IMG/VR virus record: IMGVR_UViG_3300032326_000597
Span: 1 to 61,640 of that record
Reading direction: 5' to 3' (one strand)
Length of the DNA: 61,640 bases
From: a virus
This document shows positions 6,183 to 12,557 of this stretch, piece by piece (position 1 is the stretch's first letter; each line of letters opens with the position of its first letter). Made by a program: the position numbers and the translations under genes. The notes under the pieces were generated by a model. That model ran no database searches. It worked only from the letters and a program-made list of their open reading frames with translations, and was not told where the DNA came from.

Positions 6183-6534
6183 TTGCGATGATTGTTGCTA
6201 AGTGTCCATGTGCTAAGTGATACTGTCCCATAAACTCGGAGCGATCAATAAAGGTAAACTCCTTGTAGTTCATTCGCAGTCTTTGTATCTCATCATTCTG
6301 CTCAGTTTGTGTCGGCTCAATCTCGTCAGTCTCTATTGCTGGAATGCTGAGGAAGTCGGTAATCGTTATGCAGTAACCTTGCTTGGTTATCATGCCGTAG
6401 GCGAATCTACCCTTGTACCCTTGCAGATACTTGAAGAATAGGGTCTCCTCAATGTAGTCGGTTGTTTCTTCGGTGTAGTGTCCGTCGTCTTCGGGGTTGG
6501 ACAACTTCCAATCGTCATAGTTGTGGTAGTTCAT
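6166..6534 (-). CDS. Hypothetical acidic protein (122 aa)
   Basis: A 122-residue acidic protein with a Tyr/Asn-rich start (MNYHNYDDWKL), a central beta-type segment (AYGMITKQGYCITITDFLSI) and a Glu/Gln-rich linker. The start overlaps its upstream neighbour by ATGA. No family is recognised. Confidence 0.75.
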   Translation of the reverse strand: MNYHNYDDWKLSNPEDDGHYTEETTDYIEETLFFKYLQGYKGRFAYGMITKQGYCITITDFLSIPAIETDEIEPTQTEQNDEIQRLRMNYKEFTFIDRSEFMGQYHLAHGHLATIIANETRN

Positions 6535-6722
6535 TCTTCAAATTTGTTAAGGATTATTGTATAGATTTCGATTCGTTCTTTAGCATTGTCGATGCAGTCT
6601 CTGATGATTTGGTCGCCCTCCCATGCTGGCTTTTTCAGTTGCTCTTCATATTTCATAACCGCTCTCCATTCGTCCATGATTTGTTGTTGGATGTGGTTGA
6701 TTACTTTCTCTTCAGTACTCAT
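6531..6722 (-). CDS. Small helical protein (63 aa)
   Basis: A 63-residue, fully helical charged protein, probably a helical hairpin: two amphipathic helices joined near residues 30-36. The length and helix pattern resemble many small phage proteins with unknown partners. It overlaps its neighbours by 4 and 11 bases. Confidence 0.75.
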   Translation of the reverse strand: MSTEEKVINHIQQQIMDEWRAVMKYEEQLKKPAWEGDQIIRDCIDNAKERIEIYTIILNKFEE

Positions 6723-6978
6723 TTTTTATAGTGTTAATTGTTACGTTAAATTCTTTCTCTGCCCATTCTATGTCCTGTTCTATTTCACCCATGTCCATGT
6801 AGCTGAATGACTCAAGCACATTCGAGCTGTCTTTGTCGTGGGTGTCGTGAACGTCCATGTAAACGATTCCGGTTTCTTTGTCCTCGTAAACTTTGATGTC
6901 AAACTCTGCATCGTATTCATAGGATGCATTTCGCATCCATTGTGAGAAACTTACGTTGTGATAATTGGATTGTTGCAT
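6712..6978 (-). CDS. Hypothetical acidic protein (88 aa)
   Basis: An 88-residue very acidic protein (YDAEFDIKVYEDKETGIVYM, then a Met-rich helix). It overlaps the downstream gene by 11 bases. A small charged early phage protein with no recognised family. Its strong negative charge would be compatible with a DNA mimic or inhibitor, but nothing proves that. Confidence 0.75.
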   Translation of the reverse strand: MQQSNYHNVSFSQWMRNASYEYDAEFDIKVYEDKETGIVYMDVHDTHDKDSSNVLESFSYMDMGEIEQDIEWAEKEFNVTINTIKNEY

Positions 6979-6995
6979 AGTGTTATTGTTTATGG

Positions 6996-7388
6996 TTATC
7001 CAAAAATTATTTCATTGAAAAACACTTGTTGCAGAATTACATCAGCGGTAATTGCATCTCCATTCTCGTTGATGGCATCCATCAAATGTGCGATGCTAGT
7101 GTTTTGCACTTGCTCGTGTACGTCTTTCATTGTAATGGTGCGCGTGTATTCGCCTTCGCATCCAATGTCTTCCATTGTCAATGCCCCTCCCTTTCTAAGT
7201 ATGCTCATTAGGATGTCTTCATGGCAAAGTTCGTAGCCAGAGCCATCATCCTTTTTTCGGGCATCTTGATATTGTTGTAGGTCGTAAGTCAGCTCAAGGT
7301 CGTAACCACCTTCAACCCATTCAAGCCCGTCGCATAGTGCGGTAAGAAATAGTTCTTCTGATTCTTCGTGTGTTAGTAATACTCTCAT
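6996..7388 (-). CDS. Conserved Bacteroidetes-phage protein (130 aa)
   Basis: The motifs LFLTALCDGLEWVEGGYDLEL, then ILMSILRKGGALTMEDI, then GEYTRTITMKDVHEQV, then DAITADVILQQVFFNEIIFG form a pattern I associate with a conserved protein in Bacteroidetes phages and plasmids. Its function is unknown. The gene stands alone, with an 18-base gap downstream and a hairpin upstream (7408-7441). Confidence 0.8.
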   Translation of the reverse strand: MRVLLTHEESEELFLTALCDGLEWVEGGYDLELTYDLQQYQDARKKDDGSGYELCHEDILMSILRKGGALTMEDIGCEGEYTRTITMKDVHEQVQNTSIAHLMDAINENGDAITADVILQQVFFNEIIFG

Positions 7389-7407
7389 AATAAATTAGTG
7401 TTTAAAT

Positions 7408-7441
7408 GTGGGTGCAATATAATTTTAAATACTGCACCCAC
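7408..7441 (-). other. Intercistronic hairpin
   Basis: GTGGGTGCA (7408-7416) pairs perfectly with TGCACCCAC (7433-7441) around a 16-base AT-rich loop. No T-run follows on the minus strand, so it is more likely an mRNA-stabilising or processing structure between two genes than a terminator. Confidence 0.5.
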
Positions 7442-7454
7442 TTGTTAACGATTG

Positions 7455-7652
7455 TTAATTTGCCCATCCGCACCCGCCGTTGTCGCGGTTCACCCAATTA
7501 TTGGTGTGTGTTGTTCTGAGGTGGTCTTGATATCCAGCCCCCCTGTGAGTTGTGCATGACGAGAGCAGAGCTGCGATTATTGCAATGATTCCGATTGTTG
7601 CTACGATGCTGTCGTAGATTTTGAGTTTCTTTTGTTTGTCCATGATGTTCAT
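7455..7652 (-). CDS. Small putative lipoprotein (65 aa)
   Basis: A Lys-rich start (MDKQKKLKIYDS) is followed by a hydrophobic segment (IVATIGIIAIIAALL) and the lipobox-like LSSC, then a short Asn/Gly-rich tail. This is the layout of a bacterial lipoprotein signal peptide cleaved before Cys, leaving a mature part of about 33 residues. Phage lipoproteins of this size often act in superinfection exclusion, an inference only. A start at 7643 is an alternative. Confidence 0.65.
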   Translation of the reverse strand: MNIMDKQKKLKIYDSIVATIGIIAIIAALLSSCTTHRGAGYQDHLRTTHTNNWVNRDNGGCGWAN

Positions 7653-7671
7653 AGTGTTTATGTTTTATTGT

Positions 7672-8166
7672 TTATGATTCTAATTCGTATCTCCATAGCT
7701 CGCAAGCCCATGCCATATCCCCTTGCTCTTCGCTTATGCGCTCGCCGTTTTGATACTCGTAGCTTCCGCAGTTATATCCTAAATCTTCGTCGGCGAATGA
7801 TACTTCAAAAGTGTTTTGAGGGAATAAAAAACTGAGCTTTTCAATTACTGCAATCGGTGTACTCCATGCTGTTTGAAATTCAATGTAATGCTCGGTTTCT
7901 TCTATGTCGTAGGCGTTCCACTTCGTACCCCAATTACTCAGCCTCCAATCGTACCAATTAGACACCCCATACTTTCGCATCAGCTCATGTTGTTTGTTTA
8001 CATCGTCTTCGGTCTTCATTGGGGTCGGGGCGGGTGTATCATTTAGTTCCTCCGGCATGGGAATAATCCTGTTGAAGTCTATCGCTGCTTTTCCGCGAAT
8101 GAATGATTTAACTTCTTGTTGGTTGTCGCCATGAATGTATAGGCGGTGAATTACGTGGTTTGGCAT
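7672..8166 (-). CDS. Api92/YubB-like ferredoxin-fold protein, DUF1281-like (164 aa)
   Basis: The layout MPNHVIHRLYIHG, DFNRIIPMPEEL, YGVSNWYDWRLSNWGTKWNA, IEFQTAWSTPIAVIEKLS, FADEDLGYNCGSY matches the DUF1281/YubB/Api92 family, small alpha-beta proteins common on phages and plasmids with no firm biochemical role. The conserved NWY-x-W ... NWGTKWNAY and ADED-x-G elements are present, and the length is normal. It stands in the leftward run of accessory genes behind an A-rich leader (AACAACATG). Confidence 0.85.
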   Translation of the reverse strand: MPNHVIHRLYIHGDNQQEVKSFIRGKAAIDFNRIIPMPEELNDTPAPTPMKTEDDVNKQHELMRKYGVSNWYDWRLSNWGTKWNAYDIEETEHYIEFQTAWSTPIAVIEKLSFLFPQNTFEVSFADEDLGYNCGSYEYQNGERISEEQGDMAWACELWRYELES

Positions 8167-8192
8167 GTTGTTTACTTTTTATTTGTTGGTTG

Positions 8193-8504
8193 TTATTGAT
8201 TTTTGTTGTTACGCATGTCGTTATGATTCTGCACATATTGGCTGTTGTCTATTTCGGTGAAGAACATATTTACAAAGTCTTGATTCCAGCCATCGCCCAC
8301 ATATATATGGCGTAGGCTTTTCAGAATCGAATCACGATGGGTAGAGATTTCCATTTCGCTTTCGTTAGCGAGTTCGGGGTTCAATAGATACAATACCGCA
8401 TCCCTAAGGAAGTCGAGGTCGTTCATGTGCTTGTTAATCTCTTTAGTCGTGTAGTCACGATAGATGATGTTGGAGTAGTAAACTCGAATCTTTTCGTTTG
8501 TCAT
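8193..8504 (-). CDS. Hypothetical protein (103 aa)
   Basis: A 103-residue mixed alpha-beta protein starting MTNEKIRVYYSNIIYRDYTT and ending in an Asn-rich tail. It is preceded by the short A-rich leader ATAACAACATG shared by several genes in this stretch. No family is recognised. Confidence 0.7.
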   Translation of the reverse strand: MTNEKIRVYYSNIIYRDYTTKEINKHMNDLDFLRDAVLYLLNPELANESEMEISTHRDSILKSLRHIYVGDGWNQDFVNMFFTEIDNSQYVQNHNDMRNNKNQ

Positions 8505-8508
8505 GTTG

Positions 8509-8673
8509 TTATGGATTTTGTTGTTGTAGAATTGTTGGTGTTTGGTATACCTCTTTCATGTAGTCTCTTAATGCTATTTGCATTTGCAAAGTCTCATTGA
8601 ATTGGGAAGTATGGTACATGATGAAGTTGTTGATTTCATCCGCGATTAGTTGGTCGATTTCTTTTTGTGTCAT
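8509..8673 (-). CDS. Small helical protein (54 aa)
   Basis: A 54-residue frame, opening MTQKEIDQLIADEINNFIMY, that fits exactly between two genes and has the same AACAACATGAC start context as its neighbours. It is predicted to be two short helices with a Gln-rich tail. The function is unknown. Confidence 0.6.
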   Translation of the reverse strand: MTQKEIDQLIADEINNFIMYHTSQFNETLQMQIALRDYMKEVYQTPTILQQQNP

Positions 8674-8687
8674 GTTGTTGTGTTTAA

Positions 8688-8834
8688 TCAGAATGAATTA
8701 AGGTGTTCTATTTCGTCATCAGTTAGGTATATGATAAGCCCGTTGTTTAGCTTTATCCAATTTTCGCCTGTGCTTTCGATTGTAAGTCCTACCAACATAT
8801 CGTTGGCTTGCTCGTTGAATTTCTGAGTTGTCAT
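8688..8834 (-). CDS. Small protein (48 aa)
   Basis: I start at the ATG at 8834, behind ATAACAAC, not at the in-frame ATG at 8873, because the longer form would run into the upstream gene and lacks the leader used by its neighbours. The 48-residue product is acidic and beta-rich (LVGLTIESTGENWIKLNNGL), of unknown role. Confidence 0.6.
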   Translation of the reverse strand: MTTQKFNEQANDMLVGLTIESTGENWIKLNNGLIIYLTDDEIEHLNSF

Positions 8835-8838
8835 GTTG

Positions 8839-9081
8839 TTATTGATTTTTAGATTGGTAAGCATATACGTCATTTAGTCCCGACAGCGAGCCAATTTCTA
8901 CGCCTATATCGTTGCCGTGGTTCAGCGCGTGCTGCAACATTAGCTGTCCTGTAATTAGCGATTCCGTGTCGTCTTCGTATAGCATGTAAATTGGCAGCGC
9001 GCCCAATGAGAATAGCTCTTTGGCTGAATCGGTGACAATTAGCCACACGAAGCCATCTTTTGTAATTTTTACGTTGTTCAT
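8839..9081 (-). CDS. Conserved small phage protein (80 aa)
   Basis: An 80-residue acidic protein with MNNVKITKDGFVWLIVTD at the start and ELFSLGALPIYMLYEDDTES in the middle. The arrangement (short strands, then a Glu/Asp-rich loop naming a gate-like LxxLYxDxxE) is familiar from small Bacteroidetes-phage proteins of unknown function. It is five bases from the next gene upstream. Confidence 0.75.
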   Translation of the reverse strand: MNNVKITKDGFVWLIVTDSAKELFSLGALPIYMLYEDDTESLITGQLMLQHALNHGNDIGVEIGSLSGLNDVYAYQSKNQ

Positions 9082-9086
9082 ATTGC

Positions 9087-9365
9087 TTAGTTGTTATTGA
9101 TTAATACTTTGCTGTCGTTTGTGCATTCGTACCACTCGCCATCGTGCTTCTCATACCACTCGCCTTCATCTTGCCAGTCCCACTCAGTATAGCAATAGGC
9201 CTCGTCGTCGTATGCCTCGTCGAGGTCGGCATATCCAATCTCAATCGCGTAGCGTTCGGCATCATCCTTCTCAATGAAGTACATTAGAGATTCTTCGAAT
9301 AGGAAACCCTCATTCATGCCTTCGTTAGTCGCGGAGCATATCCGCGCAAATCTTTCGTTGCTCAT
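9087..9365 (-). CDS. Conserved highly acidic phage protein (92 aa)
   Basis: It opens MSNERFARICSATNEGMNEG and has a C-terminal half dominated by Glu, Asp, Trp and Tyr (YTEWDWQDEGEWYEKHDGEW, residues 59-78). The N-terminal R-I-C-S-x-T-x-x-G-M-x-E-G motif recurs in small phage proteins I have seen annotated only as hypothetical. The strong negative charge is compatible with a nucleic-acid mimic, but this is a guess. Confidence 0.75.
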   Translation of the reverse strand: MSNERFARICSATNEGMNEGFLFEESLMYFIEKDDAERYAIEIGYADLDEAYDDEAYCYTEWDWQDEGEWYEKHDGEWYECTNDSKVLINNN

Positions 9366-9374
9366 GGTCTTAAA

Positions 9375-9650
9375 TTATTTGATTATTGGTAAAATTTCGC
9401 TGACTAGCTGACGTCCGTATTTTTTCGAGCTCGCCTCGTCTATATAGTGTTTTTTGATTCGGCTGTATCTCGCGGTCTTTTTTGGAATGCTCGCGTACAC
9501 GATATATCCAGCCGTTTCTTCGTGATTCGTCCACACTTGCACCTGTAACTCGCTCGCGTAGTTTATGCCGCACAAATTCACTTTGGTTGGTTTGTAAAGG
9601 TCTAGCGATACATTGCCCAACGTAGTTTGGAAATTGAAATTCTGATACAT
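9375..9650 (-). CDS. Hypothetical protein (91 aa)
   Basis: The frame can be extended to 9812, but that part overlaps another gene and depends on a GTG. The ATG at 9650 behind ACAAAAAAGCA is the natural start. The product has a beta-rich first half (FQTTLGNVSLDLYKPTKVNL) and a basic C-terminal helix (SRIKKHYIDEASSKKYGRQL). The function is unknown. Confidence 0.65.
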   Translation of the reverse strand: MYQNFNFQTTLGNVSLDLYKPTKVNLCGINYASELQVQVWTNHEETAGYIVYASIPKKTARYSRIKKHYIDEASSKKYGRQLVSEILPIIK

Positions 9651-9667
9651 TGCTTTTTTGTGTTTGG

Positions 9668-9835
9668 TTATACTTTTTTGATTATTTCGTATTTTGAGAA
9701 GGTCTGCTCTATCATTCGCCCGCGTTCGGGGTATATGAACCGAAGCAATAAACCCGACGGCGTTTCCTTGTAACCTTTGAACGTTCCTACTTTGCCGTTG
9801 GATAGTAGGCACTGCGTGTTGGTTGATAGTGTCAT
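9668..9835 (-). CDS. Small basic protein (55 aa)
   Basis: A 55-residue frame starting MTLSTNTQCLLSNGKVGTFK, containing GLLLRFIYPERGRMI, that fills the gap between two genes in a different frame from the shadow extension of its downstream neighbour. The start context is A-rich. The function is unknown. Confidence 0.6.
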   Translation of the reverse strand: MTLSTNTQCLLSNGKVGTFKGYKETPSGLLLRFIYPERGRMIEQTFSKYEIIKKV

Positions 9836-9840
9836 GGTGT

Positions 9841-10026
9841 TTAATAGTTTAGAAGGTCTCTTAAATCTCTTTTTGCGAACATTATTTGTTCCTGTATCAT
9901 GCTGAGTTGAAAACGCGTGCTGTTTACATTGCCTCCGTTGGTCATGAAGCTAGTTGTATACACTTCGCTGTGCTTTTTTTCTAGTGCTTTGATTTTGCGC
10001 TTTAGGGCTGAAATTTGCTTTTTCAT
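9841..10026 (-). CDS. Small coiled-coil protein (61 aa)
   Basis: An N-terminal Lys-rich heptad helix (MKKQISALKRKIKALEKKHS), a short Thr/Asn-rich turn and a second helix (FQLSMIQEQIMFAKRDLRDL) predict a helical hairpin or coiled-coil dimer. The start lies behind AAAAAACAACATG. The function is unknown. Confidence 0.7.
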   Translation of the reverse strand: MKKQISALKRKIKALEKKHSEVYTTSFMTNGGNVNSTRFQLSMIQEQIMFAKRDLRDLLNY

Positions 10027-10058
10027 GTTGTTGTTTTTTATTGTTGTTGAAATTTTAG

Positions 10059-10103
10059 AAACAGGGAGCGGAATCGAACCGCTCCTTGCACCATTGCCTG
10101 TTT
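10059..10103 (-). ncRNA. Miniature tRNA-like element (acceptor plus T-arm only)
   Basis: On the minus strand a 45-base stretch folds perfectly: a 6-bp outer stem (AAACAG/CTGTTT), a tiny GCA-ATGG-TGC hairpin, and a 7-bp stem GGAGCGG/CCGCTCC capped by TTCGATT, which is a canonical tRNA T-loop. No D arm or anticodon arm fits upstream. It overlaps the last codon and stop of the 61-aa gene at 10102. It may be a tRNA relic, a tRNA mimic or an mRNA 3' structure. Confidence 0.45.
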
Positions 10104-10287
10104 AGCAGTCTCTATTTTCTAGCTCTTTTTCAATTAGCTCGATTTCCTTTTTAACCGCTTCTGAAAACGTGTCGCCGTCGTTAAATGCATGGCGATATGA
10201 ACCCGTGAGCATTTTGTTTATTTCGTTCATACATTCAAGGCGCTCGCACAATTCGAAATCGCTCATAATTTGATAAGTGTTTTTCAT
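10102..10287 (-). CDS. Small helical protein (61 aa)
   Basis: A 61-residue, Cys-containing helical protein, from MKNTYQIMSDFELCERLECM to a Glu-rich C-terminal helix. Its stop codon lies in the tRNA-like element. The start is behind AACAACAGCAAT. No family is recognised. Confidence 0.65.
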   Translation of the reverse strand: MKNTYQIMSDFELCERLECMNEINKMLTGSYRHAFNDGDTFSEAVKKEIELIEKELENRDC

Positions 10288-10309
10288 ATTGCTGTTGTTA
10301 AGTGTTTGT

Positions 10310-10600
10310 TTAATACATTGAAGCTATCAGCTGCTCCGCTTCGCCGTAGCTTTCAAAAAATGTTTCTTCGCCGTCTTCGAAGTTGGTTACTAGATACTCA
10401 ACGCCGCGCCCTAACATTGAGCATATCGAAATGCCGTTTTCTAGTGCTATATATACATAGCCGCTGTTTGAATTAAAGCCGACATCCATAATTGATTCGC
10501 CCGCGCACTCGTCCGCGTATGCTTGAAAACAAACTGCGAGCCCTTGCGCTTCGCAAAATGCGATTGAATCGTTGATTCCGTGAATTTCTAAAGTGTTCAT
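10310..10600 (-). CDS. Hypothetical acidic protein (96 aa)
   Basis: A 96-residue acidic alpha-beta protein (FCEAQGLAVCFQAYADECAG, then SGYVYIALENGISICSMLGR). Four Cys are spread through it without a metal-site pattern. It is part of the leftward run of accessory genes. The function is unknown. Confidence 0.7.
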   Translation of the reverse strand: MNTLEIHGINDSIAFCEAQGLAVCFQAYADECAGESIMDVGFNSNSGYVYIALENGISICSMLGRGVEYLVTNFEDGEETFFESYGEAEQLIASMY

Positions 10601-10623
10601 GATGTTGAAATTTTAAGAGTTTA

Positions 10624-10905
10624 TTATTTTATGTATTGAAAAACTTTTTCCGCTGTGTAGTCGCTTTTGATACACTTGTAAACGTTGCTTCCTTCGTTTA
10701 TAAGTTGAAGTAGTTTAGCTGTTAGTTCTGAGCGCTTGTAACAGCCAAACAAGGCGAACGGGCTTGTGTGTCCCGCAATCATTCCAATAAAATATTGAAC
10801 TGCGCTTTTGTCGGCGTTGCGCTGGTTTGTTACATAAAGTGCGAATGCTTCGCGCACTTGTTGCGCTGTGTAGCTGTTTAGCTGTGTGAGGTTTTCGGGG
10901 GTCAT
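10624..10905 (-). CDS. Hypothetical helical protein, first gene of the leftward operon (93 aa)
   Basis: A 93-residue helical protein with an amphipathic N-terminus (LNSYTAQQVREAFALYVTNQ), a central hydrophobic turn and a basic C-terminus. It is the promoter-proximal gene of the long leftward operon, 16 bases below a good promoter, which is where phages often place early host-takeover or regulatory genes. No family is recognised. Confidence 0.7.
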   Translation of the reverse strand: MTPENLTQLNSYTAQQVREAFALYVTNQRNADKSAVQYFIGMIAGHTSPFALFGCYKRSELTAKLLQLINEGSNVYKCIKSDYTAEKVFQYIK

Positions 10906-10921
10906 TTTGTTTAATTTTCGG

Positions 10922-10951
10922 CTAAGGTAGTCTAATTTTTGTCTAAATCAA
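10922..10951 (-). promoter_or_regulatory. Bacteroidetes-type promoter for the left operon
   Basis: On the minus strand TTG, 19 bases, TACCTTAG (one mismatch from TAnnTTTG), placed 16 bases before the first ATG. No other convincing promoter is seen between here and 2556 on this strand. Confidence 0.55.
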
Positions 10952-10959
10952 TAGCTTAA

Positions 10960-11540
10960 TGAAATTTAGAATGATTCTAAATAAGAACATTCTCATTTTC
11001 AGCGATTTAAGTGAAAAAAATTTTTTTTTGGGGCTCTTTTTTTGTATATTTACGAAGCCAAAATACCCGGAATGAACAGGTATTTTTTGACGAGTCCAAA
11101 CAGCCAAACGCGGGCAAATAGTCGAAAGCTTTGCTCGATTTTCACAAAGGTAAAAGAGACAGGAAACAAGGGAAGGAGGGAAGAAAGGAAGCAAGCCGAA
11201 AGGGTAACCCCTCACGCGGGCAAATTTGCAACGGACAGCCCAAACACATAAGAGAGAGTTAAGAGAATAAGTAAAGAGCAATAAAAGCACTCATGCGCGC
11301 ACACGCATTCGGCAAACTCAATTTGAGGTTACCCCAACAAAAGAAACCCCGCACCCGCACAACTGCAAGGAAGCCCAATAAAAGCGGGCAATCTACGCGG
11401 GCGGCATATATGGTCGGCGGGCTGTTTGCATGCCTTTAAACGGGCTGAAATGCCTATTTGGAATCATTCTAAATAAGAGTGTGCGGTCTGGATGTGAAAC
11501 AATATCTACCCCGCGCACCCCTCCAAACGGGCAAATACTG
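10960..11540. repeat. Non-coding divergent region with direct and inverted repeats (possible origin/control region)
   Basis: No gene is credible here. The motif GAATSATTCTAAATAAGA, which contains the palindrome GAAT-S-ATTC, occurs at 10969-10986 and 11461-11478. A second family has core CGGGCAAAT: the identical 12-mer ACGCGGGCAAAT at 11108-11119 and 11214-11225, a variant at 11525-11536 and a degenerate copy at 11384-11392. Further GCGGGC motifs lie between. The content is GC-richer than the flanking genes. Repeats of this kind are typical of replication origins or multi-operator control regions; which one applies cannot be decided from sequence alone. Confidence 0.55.
11060..11088. terminator. 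Symmetrical hairpin with A/T flanks
   Basis: AAAATACC (11060-11067) pairs with GGTATTTT (11079-11086) followed by TT. It could stop transcription in either direction inside the divergent control region. Confidence 0.4.
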
Positions 11541-11760
11541 CATGAAATACCCCGAAAAGGTCTGGCATAAATACGCCACGCATGGGACGCGAAATATAAC
11601 GTGCTGACTATCAATGCAAAAGTGCGGTTCGCCCACGCGGTGGAGACAAAAGACCCGCGGCATGGACAGGGGTGGCAAGATAGGCACCCCACCCCGTTTG
11701 CCAAGTCGACTTCGGGTCGGGCAGGGGGCGGTGGCCGTGTGGGGGGTGACCCCAACCAAT
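11541..11760. other. GC-rich non-coding stretch with clustered G-runs
   Basis: No supported gene. G-runs at 11714-11716, 11719-11721, 11724-11728 and 11741-11746 are close enough on one strand to allow a G-quadruplex. The stretch continues the repeat-bearing control region into the phased repeats at 11761. Confidence 0.3.
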
Positions 11761-11877
11761 ATGAGTTTATGAATTATTCACCCCCACCAGGATGAGTTTG
11801 TAAAACGCGTACTACAACCATGATGGGTTTATAGTTTATTACCCCCACTATGATGAGTTTACAACCAGCATGAGTTT
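11761..11877. repeat. Phased direct repeats, core ATGAGTTT
   Basis: Five copies start at 11761, 11792, 11823 (ATGGGTTT), 11853 and 11870. The first four are spaced 31, 31 and 30 bp, close to three helical turns, and most follow a C/A-rich box (CCCCCAC or CAACCA). They end 10 bp before the -33 element of the promoter at 11888. The layout suits a protein bound on one face of the DNA: an activator array or origin iterons. Confidence 0.6.
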
Positions 11878-11887
11878 TCAGAATTTG

Positions 11888-11917
11888 TTGGATATTTCAT
11901 AACTCCATGTATATTTG
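11888..11917 (+). promoter_or_regulatory. Bacteroidetes-type promoter, rightward
   Basis: TTG (11888-11890), 19 bases, TATATTTG (11910-11917), a perfect match. It drives the small basic genes from 11931 and shows that the upstream in-frame ATG at 11907 cannot be the start. Confidence 0.75.
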
Positions 11918-11930
11918 TAAAAAAAAGGCT

Positions 11931-12269
11931 ATGTTATACGCTTCAGAGGAATATATGGACAACATGAATGGCATTAGTTACGTCAGTCAGTTTTTGAAGA
12001 AGAGAAAGAAGAAGGGCGAGGGTTCTAAGGACGAGGTTACTTGCGGAAGGGATGGCGATAAGGCTTGTGGTGAGGAGCGTGGTGAGGTTCGCCAGGGCGG
12101 AGATGTAAAGGAAGGCAAGACGTCGTCTGGTTCAAGTGGCGAGAAAAACGAGGTCTTGACTCAAAAGCAAGCAGCCAAGAGAAAGAAGGAGTTTGAGGAG
12201 TTTCGTGAGAAGGAGAAAAAAAGACTGGAGAAGAACTCTGCATTTCAAATAGACAGAAGCAAGGCATAA
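11931..12269 (+). CDS. Lysine/glutamate-rich hypothetical protein (112 aa)
   Basis: I start at the ATG at 11931, since the earlier frame start lies inside the promoter. After a short hydrophobic N-terminus the protein is a highly charged low-complexity chain: KKRKKKGEG, a Gly/Asp/Cys-containing middle and a long Lys/Glu helix (KKEFEEFREKEKKRLEKN). It is probably disordered or coiled. It leads an operon of small basic proteins upstream of a strong terminator. The function is unknown; nucleic-acid binding is suggested by the charge. Confidence 0.7.
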   Translation: MLYASEEYMDNMNGISYVSQFLKKRKKKGEGSKDEVTCGRDGDKACGEERGEVRQGGDVKEGKTSSGSSGEKNEVLTQKQAAKRKKEFEEFREKEKKRLEKNSAFQIDRSKA

Positions 12270-12272
12270 GGC

Positions 12273-12392
12273 ATGGCAAAGTCACTAGGAAACGGTCAGA
12301 AGACCACGTTTGGCAAGCGCAAGGAGGGGAAGCCCTTTAAGCGTAAGTCGCCAATGGACAAGAATGTAAAACCATCAAGAGGACAGGGATGA
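12273..12392 (+). CDS. Small very basic protein (39 aa)
   Basis: A 39-codon frame directly after the previous stop and overlapping the next start as ATGA. The product is rich in Lys, Arg, Gly and Pro (KTTFGKRKEGKPFKRKSP), and probably unstructured until bound to nucleic acid. The exact fit and the shared composition with the neighbouring genes support it. Confidence 0.65.
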   Translation: MAKSLGNGQKTTFGKRKEGKPFKRKSPMDKNVKPSRGQG

Positions 12393-12544
12393 AAGCAAGG
12401 GCAGGACTATACGCAAACATTCACGCCAAACGCAAGCGAATAGCTGAGGGATCAGGCGAGAAGATGAGGAAGCCCGGAAGCAAGGGCGCACCTAAGTTGA
12501 AGGACTTCATCAAGTCCAAGCTGACTGCTAAAAAGAAAAAATAA
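12389..12544 (+). CDS. Conserved small basic phage protein with YANIHAKRKRI motif (51 aa)
   Basis: A 51-residue protein with ARAGLYANIHAKRKRIAEGS followed by GEKMRKPGSKGAP. This Y-A-N-I-H-x-K-R-x-R-I ... G-S-G-E-x-M-R-x-P-G-x-x-G-A-P pattern is well known from aquatic phages, usually close to head genes, but has no proven role. It overlaps the upstream gene by ATGA. The basic, motif-like character suggests a virion-associated or DNA-binding peptide. Confidence 0.8.
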   Translation: MKARAGLYANIHAKRKRIAEGSGEKMRKPGSKGAPKLKDFIKSKLTAKKKK

Positions 12545-12557
12545 AAAAAAATAAAAA

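Noticed and set aside
11393-11795. Several frames on both strands in the control region
   Set aside because: Pro/Cys/His-rich chance frames over repeats and G-runs; none has neighbours or start signals.
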